The position numbers and the translations under genes were made by a program. This document shows, piece by piece, positions 25,223 through 34,901 of a DNA stretch of 60,478 nucleotides (positions are counted from its first letter, which is position 1; every line of letters starts with the position of its first letter). The DNA comes from Streptomyces katrae. GTDB lineage: Bacteria; Actinomycetota; Actinomycetes; Streptomycetales; Streptomycetaceae. Under the pieces are notes generated by a model. It did no database searches and had not been told where the DNA came from. It was given only the letters and a program-made list of their open reading frames with translations. The DNA lies in the NCBI RefSeq assembly GCF_000717655.1, contig NZ_JNZY01000038.1, positions 1-60,478 on the forward strand, in the 5' to 3' direction.

Positions 25223-27675
25223 GGCGGATCCACGTCGACCGCGGCACGCTGCGCGCGGCCGGGTTCGTTGTCCTGCTCACCGTCGTGTTCCTGGCGACGA
25301 ACACCGCCGTCGCTGCCGCAGCCGACGGGAACGCGACCGACGGCGGCGGGCTGCTCGCCCCCCTCAACATTCCCAGCTCAGAAGGCGTGCCGTTGGAGGG
25401 CTACCAGCTCGAGGCCAAGGGCGGGATGCTCGCCAACGTCGTCGGTCAGACCCAGGTCCTTGTGATGGGCGGCCTGTTCACTGTGGTCCGGCTGCTGGTC
25501 GGGCTGTGCTGCTGGCTGATCGGCTTCGTATTCGAGTTTCCCCTGCTGCGGCTACTGACAGCTCCCGCGCAGGAGCTCGCCACCGCCTACAACACCCACG
25601 TCGTCGACGCCCTCGGCCTCAAAGCCCTTCTGCTCGGTTGGGCATTCGTATTCGGGCTGGTCCTGTTCGTACGCGGCAAGGTGGGGACCGGGCTCGGCGA
25701 AATCGCGCTGACCTTGGTGATCGCCGCCCTCGCCGCCAGCGCGTTCATTCGCCCCGACTACCTGCTGGGCCGTGACGGGCCCCTCGATCAGGCCCATCAG
25801 GCGGCCGTCGAGGTCGCTCAGATCACCACCAGCAGCTACTTCGGCAAGGCCGCTCCCGCGGGGGATCCGTGTGACCTGGTCGTTGGTCCCGCTCACGACA
25901 CCTGCAGTAACTCCGATGTCCAGGCCGCTTCCGTGGCCAAACCGATCCAGGACGCACTGACCAGCGCGCTCATCGTCAAGCCGTACATGCTCCTGCAGTA
26001 CGGCACGGTCCTCGACCCCGCAGACCCCGCCGACAAGGCCGCATACGCGGCGCACCTGGAGTGGGTGTCGGGCGTGACGAAGGACGAGAAGGCCGGGAAG
26101 AAGGACGTGTGCCGCAAGGTGCACGGCCCGGCCCGCGCCTACTGCGAGCGAAGGCCCCCCGCAGGCTCCGTCCTGCCGACACCCGACGGCCCCCTGCCGT
26201 GGGCGCAGGCCGTCGCCAATCCCGAGTTCGAAAAGCTCCTCACCGATCTGGACAAGGCCGGTGAGCGGGGGAAGTCGGCCGCCGCGTATGCGAAAGAGCC
26301 GACCTGGGACCGGGTGGGCGCCGCCGCGGCGCTGCTGGTCGCGGTCTGCATCGTCGCGATGATGGTGGTGTCGATGTCTCTGGTCATGCTGGGCTCCCAG
26401 GCCGGGGACGCGGCAGCCGCCGCCGCGGGCGGCATCGCGTGGGTGTGGGCGATGCTGCCCGGCCCGTCCCGCATGTCGGTGTGGCGCTGGTTCGGTGTCT
26501 TCATCGTCTCCGTCACGACCGGCTTCGTCACCGCGATGGCACTCCCGCTGTTCGGGATCACCGTGGACGTCGTCTTCTCCCGCAGTGGCCCGGACCTGAT
26601 GGTCGAGCGCCTGGTCCTCCTGGACGCGATCGCCCTCGCCTTCCTTGCCTTCCACCGCCGGCTGCTCGCCTCGGCCGCGAACTTCGGCCAGCGGATGGCC
26701 ACCCGGATGCGGTACGCGAAGATCGGTGGCACCCACCTCCCCGGAGACAGCAGCGCACTCGGCGCAGCCCTGGCCATGCACAGCCAGGCAGGCGGTGGGG
26801 GCGGTATGAGGGGCGGCGCAACGTCGGTGGCACACGGGGCGTTCAGCGCGCGGCTGCGCTCGCTGGGCAGCCTCGCCGCGATGAGCGACGGCACCGGCAT
26901 GCCGTTCAACCCGGGCCGGCTCATCGGTGACGCCCTCGCCGAAGGACGCCGCGGCATCGCCCCCGTGGCGATCGCAGTGCGCGGCGCACACGCCGCCCTG
27001 ATCGGCCCCAAGCCCGGCCGGCACCCGGCCGCGGCATCCCTCCACCGCGCGGCCGCAGGCCGCGGCCCGGCGGCCCCGGCACAGCCCGCGGGCGAGATGA
27101 AGGTGGACCAGTGGACCGGCGAGATCCTCCACGACCCCTCCACCGACCGGCCCCTGCTCGGCACCCGCATCCACGCCCGCGCCTCACGGCTGCGCGGCTA
27201 CCGCATCGCACACCGCACCGCACTGATCGCGTACGGGGCGACGCTCGGCCTGCCGCGGACCCTGCACACCGGGCGGGATAAGGCATCGGAGTTCACCCAG
27301 GACGCACATACCCAACTACGGGTCGCGGCCCACCAGGTCCGGGAAGACGGCGCCCGGTGGGAGCCGGCCGTGCGCTCCATACGAGAAGGGCTCAGCCGCA
27401 CCGGGACATCACCGGCCAGTCCTGCCCGCCCCACGCCGCCTGCGACAGGAAGAGCCGGCCCCGCTTCCCCGCCTGTCGTGTTCACCCCCAACCCGGCCGC
27501 TCACCCGCCGGGACCGGGCCGGCAGGTCACCAGCTGGCCGCAGCCCACCCGCACGATGGCTCCCCTGCCAAAGGACAGCCCCCGAGCCCGGGCACAGGCG
27601 GACGCTGACCGACTGCGTGCCGTCATCAACGCCCGCCACCCCGGCGCCCGATCCCCCGGCGGTGAAGCTCAGTGA
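25219..27675 (+). CDS. VirB6/TrbL-like polytopic membrane protein
   Basis: An 818-residue protein. A signal-like first helix and at least three helices lie within residues 70-190. A large exported loop with cysteine motifs (CDLVVGPAHDTC and CRKVHGPARAYC) follows, then a second helix cluster around 370-480 (LLVAVCIVAMMVVSMSLVML, FGVFIVSVTTGFVTAMALPL). A long polar proline-rich cytoplasmic tail ends the protein. This is the usual plan of the VirB6-like channel protein in Gram-positive transfer systems. It overlaps neighbours by four bases on both sides. Confidence 0.8.
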   Translation: MRRIHVDRGTLRAAGFVVLLTVVFLATNTAVAAAADGNATDGGGLLAPLNIPSSEGVPLEGYQLEAKGGMLANVVGQTQVLVMGGLFTVVRLLVGLCCWLIGFVFEFPLLRLLTAPAQELATAYNTHVVDALGLKALLLGWAFVFGLVLFVRGKVGTGLGEIALTLVIAALAASAFIRPDYLLGRDGPLDQAHQAAVEVAQITTSSYFGKAAPAGDPCDLVVGPAHDTCSNSDVQAASVAKPIQDALTSALIVKPYMLLQYGTVLDPADPADKAAYAAHLEWVSGVTKDEKAGKKDVCRKVHGPARAYCERRPPAGSVLPTPDGPLPWAQAVANPEFEKLLTDLDKAGERGKSAAAYAKEPTWDRVGAAAALLVAVCIVAMMVVSMSLVMLGSQAGDAAAAAAGGIAWVWAMLPGPSRMSVWRWFGVFIVSVTTGFVTAMALPLFGITVDVVFSRSGPDLMVERLVLLDAIALAFLAFHRRLLASAANFGQRMATRMRYAKIGGTHLPGDSSALGAALAMHSQAGGGGGMRGGATSVAHGAFSARLRSLGSLAAMSDGTGMPFNPGRLIGDALAEGRRGIAPVAIAVRGAHAALIGPKPGRHPAAASLHRAAAGRGPAAPAQPAGEMKVDQWTGEILHDPSTDRPLLGTRIHARASRLRGYRIAHRTALIAYGATLGLPRTLHTGRDKASEFTQDAHTQLRVAAHQVREDGARWEPAVRSIREGLSRTGTSPASPARPTPPATGRAGPASPPVVFTPNPAAHPPGPGRQVTSWPQPTRTMAPLPKDSPRARAQADADRLRAVINARHPGARSPGGEAQ

Positions 27676-28775
27676 AGAAGCGGAAAATGGGATGCCTGGC
27701 CGTGCTGCTACTGGCCGCCGCGGTGTGCTGCACCGGCCCCGCGCTGCTGTCCGCGGCTGCCGGAAGCCAGCCAGCAGCCGGTGGTGGCTCTGTAGACGCT
27801 GCCGCGGCGGGAATCCCCGAGCGGATGCTTGCCGCCTACCTCACCGGCGCCGCCCAGCCCGGTAACTGCCCGGGAATGCGCTGGCAGATCCTCGCCGGGA
27901 TCGCCCGCGTGGAATCCGACCACGCTGCCGGACACCAGATCAGCGCTGGCGGGGACATCAGCCCGCCGATCACCGGCCCCCGCCTGGACGGATCCGGAGC
28001 CGGCGGCAACACCACCGCCATCACCGATACCGACGGCGGTGCCTGGGACGGCGACGCCCAGTTCGAGCGGGCAGTCGGACCCTTCCAGTTCCTGCCCGAG
28101 ACCTTCCGCTCGTACGGAAGGGACGGCAACAGCGACGGCACCGTCTCCCCGCACAACGCGGACGACGCCGCCGCATCTGCCGCCGTCTACCTCTGCGGCA
28201 ACGGCCGCGACCTCTCCGACCGCCAGCAGCTCCGCGCAGCGATCTACACCTACAACCATTCGCAGGCCTACGTAGACGACGTCCTGGCGGGCATCGACCG
28301 CTACGACGCGCTGGGCAGCAAACCGGCCACCCCGACGGGCAACGCCGGCGTCGTCATCGAGGCCGCACTCGCCCAGCAGGGCCTCCCCTACTCCTGGGGC
28401 GGCGGCGGACCCGGCGGCCCCAGCACCGGGATCTGCTGCTCCCCCGGCGGCCAGGACGGCCGCACCGTGAACGGGTTCGACTGCTCAGGCCTGACCCAGT
28501 ACGCCTACGCGAAAGCCGGAATCAGCCTGCCGCGCACGGCAGCGGAGCAGGCCGGCGCCGGGCAGCGGATCCCCGCCTCGGCCGGGTACGGCGCGCTGCA
28601 GCCGGGCGATCTGATCTTCTACGGCTACAACCCCGCCTCGGACTCCACCATCCACCACGTCGGGATCTACCTCGGCAACGGCCAGATGATCAACGCGCCC
28701 CGGCCCGGCAAGGTCGTACGGATCGATCCCGTCACCGCGATGCCCGACTACGCGGGAGGGGCCAGGCTGCTATGA
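27672..28775 (+). CDS. VirB1-like cell wall hydrolase (lytic transglycosylase + NlpC/P60)
   Basis: A 367-residue exported protein from GTG 27672, overlapping the previous stop (GTGA). A signal peptide or anchor is followed by a transglycosylase-like domain: ARVESDH holds the catalytic glutamate, and GPFQFLP and YNHSQAYVDDV are further motifs. An NlpC/P60 endopeptidase domain ends the protein, with FDCSGLTQYAY supplying the catalytic cysteine and HHVGIYLG the histidine. It should open the thick peptidoglycan for the transfer channel. Such two-domain enzymes are typical of Gram-positive conjugation operons. Confidence 0.9.
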   Translation: MKKRKMGCLAVLLLAAAVCCTGPALLSAAAGSQPAAGGGSVDAAAAGIPERMLAAYLTGAAQPGNCPGMRWQILAGIARVESDHAAGHQISAGGDISPPITGPRLDGSGAGGNTTAITDTDGGAWDGDAQFERAVGPFQFLPETFRSYGRDGNSDGTVSPHNADDAAASAAVYLCGNGRDLSDRQQLRAAIYTYNHSQAYVDDVLAGIDRYDALGSKPATPTGNAGVVIEAALAQQGLPYSWGGGGPGGPSTGICCSPGGQDGRTVNGFDCSGLTQYAYAKAGISLPRTAAEQAGAGQRIPASAGYGALQPGDLIFYGYNPASDSTIHHVGIYLGNGQMINAPRPGKVVRIDPVTAMPDYAGGARLL

Positions 28776-29398
28776 CGTCCTCACCGCGGACAGGCGGCCG
28801 CCTGATCGCCGCCGCCGTCGTCCTGGCAACAGCTGGCACCATGCTGCTGTATGCGGGAGCCCGTACCGGTTTGCCCCGGCCCGCCACGGGCGCCTCGGCA
28901 CCGCGGGCGGCAACGGTGGTCCAAGCCATAAGCCCGCAGCCGGCCATGACGTCTGCCTCACCGCAGGCTTCAGTCACCCCCGTACTCCCGACCGCGCCGG
29001 CAGCCTCACCGAGCAGGTCTGGGCCGGAGGGGCTGGCAGCCCGGACGAGGAACACACCGGGGGAGCTCCCGCCTCCCGGATCCGGTCCAGAAGCCGATCC
29101 GCTCATCCAGCAAGCCCTGGACCGCGCCAGCCGCCCGGACCTCCCGCCCGACGACGAGCGCGCACTGCTCGAGGCAGGGCGTGCCGCATGGATGACGGAG
29201 ACCGCCGGATACACGCAGGTGCGGATCCAGGCCGCCATCGCCCGCCGCGACACCAGCCTCGAGGCAACCGGCAGCCAAGTGCGCGCGGTGGTGCGGCTGG
29301 TGTGGGCCGGAGGCGACCCGGCCGGGACCCACCTCGACGGACGCCCCGCCATTCTCTTCTACACACAGGACGGAAACGGATCATGGAAGCGCACATGA
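28772..29398 (+). CDS. membrane-anchored exported protein of the transfer operon
   Basis: A 208-residue protein with an N-terminal membrane helix (LIAAAVVLATAGTMLLYAGA), a proline/serine-rich exported linker, and a C-terminal alpha/beta domain (TQVRIQAAIARRDTSLEATG...VRAVVRLVWAGGDP). It may be a small assembly factor similar in plan to VirB8-type partners, but no named domain is visible. It overlaps both neighbours. Confidence 0.7.
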   Translation: MTSSPRTGGRLIAAAVVLATAGTMLLYAGARTGLPRPATGASAPRAATVVQAISPQPAMTSASPQASVTPVLPTAPAASPSRSGPEGLAARTRNTPGELPPPGSGPEADPLIQQALDRASRPDLPPDDERALLEAGRAAWMTETAGYTQVRIQAAIARRDTSLEATGSQVRAVVRLVWAGGDPAGTHLDGRPAILFYTQDGNGSWKRT

Positions 29399-31959
29399 CG
29401 GCCGCCGGCATCGTCCACGCCGCCGCCTCGCTGCTTGAGGCCCTGGGAGCGGTGGCTCACTGGGCCGTGGCCAATTCCTGGTGGCTGGCCCTGCTCGGTG
29501 CGGCCACCTGGGCTGGCTGGGAGTACCTGCAGCGGCGGCTGGCCGCCGAGGCGCTGTCACGCCGCACGCACCTGGAGCTGGTCCCGACGGCGGCGTTCGA
29601 GGCGGACAGTGAGCAGATCTGGCGGCAGGGGATGCAGCTGGTGCGGGCGGCCGGGTCGGGGCCGTGGTGGACGCCGCGCCGGGCCCGGTCGGTGCGGGTG
29701 CGGCTACGCGCCGACGGTGAGCGTGCGCTGGCCTACCGGATCGAGGCCCCCGCCAGCGCGCACGCACTGCTGGCCCGGACCCCGTACGGGCCGCGTGTCG
29801 AGGTCCAGGAGGTCGCTCCGGTCGCGGACAAGCACCGGCCTCACGTCGTGCGGGCGGTGCTGACCCTGCACGGTGAGCCGGGATCGCGCCTGCGGGAGGT
29901 CCCCCTGGACCCCGACCCTCTGCAGCCGCTGCTGGACGCCGTGGGTGATCTGCGGGCGCAGTACGGCGACCTCGCCGAGGTGTGCGTCGACCTCTCCCCC
30001 GCACCGCGCTGGCACCTCGCCGTACGCCGTGCGCAGGCCATGCAGCGCGACCGCGCGCAGGCCCGCCGTGAAGCGCAGCGCGATGCACGGTGGTTGACCC
30101 GCGAGAGCGACGACAGCTTTCCGGCCGTCGTGGGCCGACGGTTGGACCCGTCAGCGTGGCAGGGCCGGTCGCGGGGGCGGATGGTGATGTCGCCGCAGCC
30201 GCGCCGTAGGGGCCGGGAGAAAGTCCTGGGCAAACTCGCCCACCGTCCCGGGCTGGTGCGGGTGCAGATCCTGGTGCGGTGCGCGTCGAACGAGGCCGGG
30301 CGCGCGCAGGCCCGGTTGGCCCGCATCAGTGCCGCGATGGACGTCTACGCCGGGCCCTCGCGACTGACGTCGCTTGGCTGGTCGCTGGGACCACTGCGGT
30401 TCGGCCCGGACCGGCGGCCCTGGCGCGGCCGGTTCGACGAGCAGTGGACGCGCGCAGTGATGCGGCCCGCCCGCGGCGGATGGGCGCACATCCAGGAACT
30501 CGCTGGATTCCTCAAGCCGGTGACGGCCGTGGCGCGGGTGGCGCTGATGGAGAGCGACATGCCGACGTACGTGATGGGGGCGGATCTGCTGCCTCAGGGC
30601 TGGTACCGGGGGCCGGACGGGCGGGAGCGGCTGCTGGCCACGCACGAGGACGACACGTTGTTCGAGGTCCAGTCGGGCAAGGCGGGATGGGGCAAGACCA
30701 CCCGTGCCCAGGTCCACGCCGTCGCCAGCGCCCATAACGGCCGTGGGCTGGCGTTCGTGGACCCGCACGGCGACAGCTTCGCCGACGTCGCCCGCTACCT
30801 CGCCCACGAGGACCTCATCGACCGCGTCGCGCTCGTCGATCTGACCGTCCGCAAGGACACCGACATGCTTGGCTGCTGGAACCTGCTGGACATGAGCCAG
30901 CATCGCCCGCCGCACGAGGTGTGCGCGGCGGTCGTCGAGGCGTTCGCGGGAGCCCTGGGGTGGGGGGACGTCACCGCACCACGTGCACTGACCATCCTGA
31001 CCAAAGCCGTTGAGGCCCTGGTGGCCGTCAATGCCCGCGCCGCCGCCGCGAAGAAGCCTGCGCAGCAGGCCACCATCTTCCAGATCAGCGCGCTCCTCAC
31101 CGACACCCTGTTCCGGCAGGCCGCCGTGGCAGCCCTGGACCACGAGGCACGCAGGTGGTGGACGGACAGCTTCCCCGATCTTCCCCGCGAGAGCCTGCTG
31201 ACCGTCCTCAACCCCCTGGAGCGGCTGGGGGCCTCCCCGGTCGTCCGAGGCTTCCTGGGATGCCCCGTCAGCGGATACGACATCCGCCAGGCAATGGACG
31301 ACGCCATGGTGCTGTGGATCTGCCCGCCCGGCACCGGGCCCACCGACCGGCTGCTCATCTCCCTGATCGTCCACGACTTCCTGCGGGCCGGCCTCTCCCG
31401 CCGCGACCTTCCCGAGAAGGCACGGTGGCCGTTCCGTTTCTACCTGGACGAACTGATCAGCCTGGACCACGGATCATCCACGGTGCTGGCGGAGATCACC
31501 GAGCAGCTGCGCAAATTTGCGTGCCGTCTGCACGGGATGACCCAGCTTCTGCACCGGCTCAGCCCCGCCACCCGCGCTGCCCTCATGCAGAACGCGTCCT
31601 GCCTGTCCACCACGGCCGGATCGGTCGAGGCCATTGCCCAGATCACCGACCAGTGGCCTGGCACCGTCACCCCCGCCGACATCGCCGCGCTGCCCCGCTG
31701 GCAGCACTACGCATCCTTCACCGTGGCCGGCAAACGGATAGGCCCCCTCCCCGTCCGAGGCCCCGCGCTGGCCGAGGTCTTCGACGGACTTGCCCGGCCC
31801 GGCCAAGTCAAAGCCCTGCACAAGGCCGCGCACACCCACACCGGCGCCCGGCCCCTGGCCGAACGGACCACGACCGCGCTCGCCCAGGAAGCACAGGTCC
31901 TGGCCTTCCTCGCCCCCGACACCATTGCCGACGGCAAGAGCGGAGAGCAGTACGCATGA
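29395..31959 (+). CDS. VirD4/TraG-like coupling protein ATPase
   Basis: An 854-residue protein from the ATG at 29395, which overlaps the previous stop (ATGA). An in-frame ATG 12 bases earlier is also possible. One membrane helix near residue 30 (WWLALLGAATWAGWEYL) is followed by a Walker A motif (GKAGWGKTT, 428-436) and a Walker B motif (YLDEL, Asp685-Glu686). TTAGSVEAIAQITDQWPG is typical of the all-alpha and nucleotide-proximal parts. Coupling proteins hand the relaxosome DNA to the channel. Position between VirB1-like and Replic_Relax genes fits. Confidence 0.88.
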   Translation: MTAAGIVHAAASLLEALGAVAHWAVANSWWLALLGAATWAGWEYLQRRLAAEALSRRTHLELVPTAAFEADSEQIWRQGMQLVRAAGSGPWWTPRRARSVRVRLRADGERALAYRIEAPASAHALLARTPYGPRVEVQEVAPVADKHRPHVVRAVLTLHGEPGSRLREVPLDPDPLQPLLDAVGDLRAQYGDLAEVCVDLSPAPRWHLAVRRAQAMQRDRAQARREAQRDARWLTRESDDSFPAVVGRRLDPSAWQGRSRGRMVMSPQPRRRGREKVLGKLAHRPGLVRVQILVRCASNEAGRAQARLARISAAMDVYAGPSRLTSLGWSLGPLRFGPDRRPWRGRFDEQWTRAVMRPARGGWAHIQELAGFLKPVTAVARVALMESDMPTYVMGADLLPQGWYRGPDGRERLLATHEDDTLFEVQSGKAGWGKTTRAQVHAVASAHNGRGLAFVDPHGDSFADVARYLAHEDLIDRVALVDLTVRKDTDMLGCWNLLDMSQHRPPHEVCAAVVEAFAGALGWGDVTAPRALTILTKAVEALVAVNARAAAAKKPAQQATIFQISALLTDTLFRQAAVAALDHEARRWWTDSFPDLPRESLLTVLNPLERLGASPVVRGFLGCPVSGYDIRQAMDDAMVLWICPPGTGPTDRLLISLIVHDFLRAGLSRRDLPEKARWPFRFYLDELISLDHGSSTVLAEITEQLRKFACRLHGMTQLLHRLSPATRAALMQNASCLSTTAGSVEAIAQITDQWPGTVTPADIAALPRWQHYASFTVAGKRIGPLPVRGPALAEVFDGLARPGQVKALHKAAHTHTGARPLAERTTTALAQEAQVLAFLAPDTIADGKSGEQYA

Positions 31960-32885
31960 CCACCACCGCCGATGACGCAGCAGCCCCGGGTCACGGGGAC
32001 TTCCAGCCCGCGAGCGGCGACAGCCAGGCCCACCAGGCCCTCGCGCTGATCGCCCAGCACCGACTGCTGACCACCACCCAGCTCCACCAGATGGTCGCCC
32101 CGCACCTGCCGCCCCGCAAGATCCACAAGGTGCTCGTGCCGCTACGCGAGGACGGGCTGATCACCCACGCCACGCTCCCCGGCCGCCTGCAGGCCCACTT
32201 CCTCACCCCCGCCGGACACCAGACCGTCGCCGAATGGCCCGAGCTCCGCGGACGCAACCCCACCCCCATCCACTCCCCGGCCGCAGCCCTCCTGCGCGCC
32301 GGCCACATCCTGACCGGGGCCCGAGCCCACATCGCCTTCCTCACCGACGCACGCACCCGCGGCGACGAATACCAGGCGCTGGACTGGGTCCCCGAGATCA
32401 CCCACCGCCTCCCCGACACCGCAGGCGAGGACCGGCTCATCGCAGACGCCGTCTTCCACTACACAGCAACCAGCCCCCGCCGGCTCCAGTACCGGGCATT
32501 CGTGGAAATCGACCGGGCCACGATGAGCAGCGAGCGCCTGGCCCGCAAACTCATCACCTACGCCCGCTTCCACGACTACACCCCCCAGCCCACCGGCCGC
32601 CGCGGCACCATCGGGGACCAGGCCGCCATGCTCGTCTGGCAGCGCGTCTATCCCCGCTTCCCCCGGATCCTGTTCATCCTCACCGGCGCCTCCCGCACCA
32701 CCCTGACCAACCGGATCGCCGACCTGCGCAGCATGGCCAGCGACCACGAGCTCGTCGCCCGCATGGGCACCCGCGTCCCCCTCGGCGCCGCCGTTCTCGA
32801 GGACCTCGAAGCTTTCGGGCCCCAGGCCCCGGTATGGACACCCCTCACCGGCGGCAGCGAGCCCTGCGGCTGGACCGAACTGTGA
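31956..32885 (+). CDS. replication-relaxation family protein
   Basis: A 309-residue protein whose ATG overlaps the coupling protein stop (ATGA). The N-terminal winged helix (HQALALIAQHRLLTTTQLHQ, later LVPLREDGLI) and the central FVEIDRATMSSERLARKLIT segment match the Replic_Relax (PF13814) family. Members are linked to plasmid replication or transfer initiation, and some behave as relaxosome components. Ending the operon next to the coupling protein gene, it is a good candidate for the DNA-recognition factor of this system, although no relaxase catalytic motif is visible. Confidence 0.82.
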   Translation: MTTTADDAAAPGHGDFQPASGDSQAHQALALIAQHRLLTTTQLHQMVAPHLPPRKIHKVLVPLREDGLITHATLPGRLQAHFLTPAGHQTVAEWPELRGRNPTPIHSPAAALLRAGHILTGARAHIAFLTDARTRGDEYQALDWVPEITHRLPDTAGEDRLIADAVFHYTATSPRRLQYRAFVEIDRATMSSERLARKLITYARFHDYTPQPTGRRGTIGDQAAMLVWQRVYPRFPRILFILTGASRTTLTNRIADLRSMASDHELVARMGTRVPLGAAVLEDLEAFGPQAPVWTPLTGGSEPCGWTEL

Positions 32886-32965
32886 CCCGCCACCGGCGCC
32901 CGCCGGCCTCTCTCCCGCCGGGCACCGACGAACCGTCGTTCCGATCTCCGCAGTGCCGCCCGGAC

Positions 32966-33045
32966 GGGTGAGGCCGGAGCCGGTGAACTCCTCACCCGCC
33001 CCGACCGTGACCCTGAAAGCCGGATCCGGTGAGAAAAGCGGTGAG
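32966..33045. promoter_or_regulatory. cluster of GGTGAG/CTCACC motifs before the Tad unit
   Basis: Five copies lie in 80 bp, starting near 32967, 32982, 32991 (opposite direction), 33028 and 33040. One pair forms an inverted repeat, GGTGA (32982-32986) and TCACC (32992-32996). It is the same motif as upstream of the transfer operon. A TTGACA hexamer at 33258-33263 may be the -35 box for the lipoprotein gene. The rest of 32886-33380 shows no gene. Confidence 0.45.
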
Positions 33046-33380
33046 CAGCGGCCGGAAGCATTACCACCAGCAAAGAATCAGCCAGAAGAAAGAGTTCCGG
33101 CCACCCCGGGGCGCCGACCCGCCAACCACCCCTCCCTGCCAACCTCCGGAGCGATTCCCGCACCTCACAGCCCTGCGGTCATATGCCGAAGCGGCAATCC
33201 AGGGCAAAAGTGTCGTTCGCTCAACTGCACCCCAAGAACCCCATAGAACCTGGGGCGTTGACATCGTAGGGTGCCCTGTACCAACGCCGGACCACAGCAC
33301 CCCAAAACGTTGCACCAGCGATTTCGCCGCCCTGGAGAACGACACCACCCACCCATCCGACGAGCCCCGGGGGTCCCTCG

Positions 33381-33974
33381 GTGACACCAGCACGACAGCA
33401 CCACACCCGAACCACCCGGCTGCTCGCGGCCGCGGCCGCCACCGCGGCCCTCGCCGCACTTGCCACCAGCTGCACCAGCAGCGCGAAGGACGACAAGGCA
33501 CGGGCGACCGCGAGCCCCAGCCCGAGCGCCTCCCCCACCGCGTCCACCGACCCCCAGGCAGCAGAGAAAGCCAAGGTCCTCGCCGCCTACGACGGCTTTT
33601 GGGCCGAGTCGGTAAAGGCATACGAGAAGGGAACCGACAAGGACACACGGCTGGTTGATTTCGCTGCTGGCAGTGCGCTTGACGAGACTCTGACCGATCT
33701 TGCCAACATGCTGGAGGCCGGTGTCGCCAAACAGGGAAGCCCGGGCCACCGTCCCGAGACGACAACTCTGAGCCTGTCCGCTGAGCGACCGACAGCCACG
33801 GTGTCCGACTGCCTCGACCTCTCCAGTTGGCACACAACCGACCGCAGCACAGGCACCGTGCGGCCCTATCCGTCCAACCAGCCATTGCGCTACATCGCCG
33901 TAGCGCAAGTTGAGCAACATGCCGGCCGATGGATGGTCGTGAAGATCACGCCGAACGGCGACAGAACGTGCTGA
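33381..33974 (+). CDS. lipoprotein
   Basis: A 197-residue protein from GTG 33381 with a basic N terminus, a hydrophobic stretch and a lipobox (LATSC, modified Cys about 31), then a serine/proline linker. The mature part (VLAAYDGFWAESVKAYEKGT...VEQHAGRWMVVKI) resembles small secreted Streptomyces lipoproteins often encoded beside transfer or pilus genes. It should be anchored on the outer face of the membrane. Its stop overlaps the next GTG. Confidence 0.8.
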   Translation: MTPARQHHTRTTRLLAAAAATAALAALATSCTSSAKDDKARATASPSPSASPTASTDPQAAEKAKVLAAYDGFWAESVKAYEKGTDKDTRLVDFAAGSALDETLTDLANMLEAGVAKQGSPGHRPETTTLSLSAERPTATVSDCLDLSSWHTTDRSTGTVRPYPSNQPLRYIAVAQVEQHAGRWMVVKITPNGDRTC

Positions 33975-34840
33975 GGCACGCATCCGTACCGCTCGGGCTG
34001 TCCTTACTCGCTGCGTTGTCCCTCGCCACAGCAGGTCCAGCCCATGCGGATGGCGGTGTCTGTAAAGGGGCAGACAAGTGGGTCACCGTCTGCGTCAAGC
34101 AACCCGGGACTGAACCAGGCGGCGGAGAAGGGGCAGGCTCACGCCCCCCTGAACCCGGCCGGGGTACGGGAGAAAGTCGCTGGCGATGCACCCGCACGCT
34201 CAAAGACCCTCAACCGCCAGCAGGCAGCCCGGACTGGGAAGGGCACGCACCTGGAGACGGTGCGGTCTATCGCCAGCAATGCGAGTGGCTCAGCGATGAC
34301 CCCGACAAGACTTTCGTGGTCACGACCGTCTGGGCGGCCAGCCCAGATGAGGTCACTGTCGATCCGGAGGTGCTGGCTAGGCAAGCGGTGGACAGCATGC
34401 TCCTCGCCGGCCCGGCGATCGTGAGTCCGCGGCCCGAGGGGCGGTACACAGTTGGTGTGCCGATGTGGCTGTGGGCGAGCCAGAGTCCCACCACGTGGGG
34501 GCCCAATACGGCGTCTGCGTCGGCGGGCGGGGTCACGGTGACGGCGACTGCGAGGGTGTCGTCGGTCGTGTGGGCGATGGGTGACGGGTCCAGCGTGACC
34601 TGCAAGGGCCCAGGTACCCCGTACACGGCGGGCCGCGGGATGTCGCCGTCGCCGGACTGCGGGCATCTGTACCGGACCACGTCGGCCGGGCAGCCAGGCG
34701 GCGTCTACAAGGGCACGGCAACGTCCACGTGGAGCGTGGACTGGGCGGTGACCGGCGGCGGCCGCACCGGCCAGCTGACCGAGGTCCGCCAGTCGCCGTT
34801 CACCGTGTCGGTGGGCGAGGTACAGGTGGTCGGCCAGTAA
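33968..34840 (+). CDS. secreted protein of the Tad unit
   Basis: The GTG at 33968 overlaps the lipoprotein stop and gives 290 residues. A signal peptide ends near AGPAHA. The mature part has four cysteines (GGVCKGADKWVTVCVKQ, WRCTRTL, QQCEW) and tryptophan-rich beta strands, ending in repeated beta segments (TSTWSVDWAVTGGGRTGQ). It may be a surface subunit or pilus-associated adhesin. The family is unrecognised. Confidence 0.7.
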   Translation: MLRHASVPLGLSLLAALSLATAGPAHADGGVCKGADKWVTVCVKQPGTEPGGGEGAGSRPPEPGRGTGESRWRCTRTLKDPQPPAGSPDWEGHAPGDGAVYRQQCEWLSDDPDKTFVVTTVWAASPDEVTVDPEVLARQAVDSMLLAGPAIVSPRPEGRYTVGVPMWLWASQSPTTWGPNTASASAGGVTVTATARVSSVVWAMGDGSSVTCKGPGTPYTAGRGMSPSPDCGHLYRTTSAGQPGGVYKGTATSTWSVDWAVTGGGRTGQLTEVRQSPFTVSVGEVQVVGQ

Positions 34841-34901
34841 CGGCCCGGCTTCTCCCCATTGCTTCTCTCTTCTCTGCTCTTGTCTTCTGGAGGCACAGCA
34901 C

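Noticed and set aside
25552..27174. 540-codon minus-strand frame
   Set aside because: It is antisense to the VirB6-like gene, which has clear membrane helices and coupled starts.
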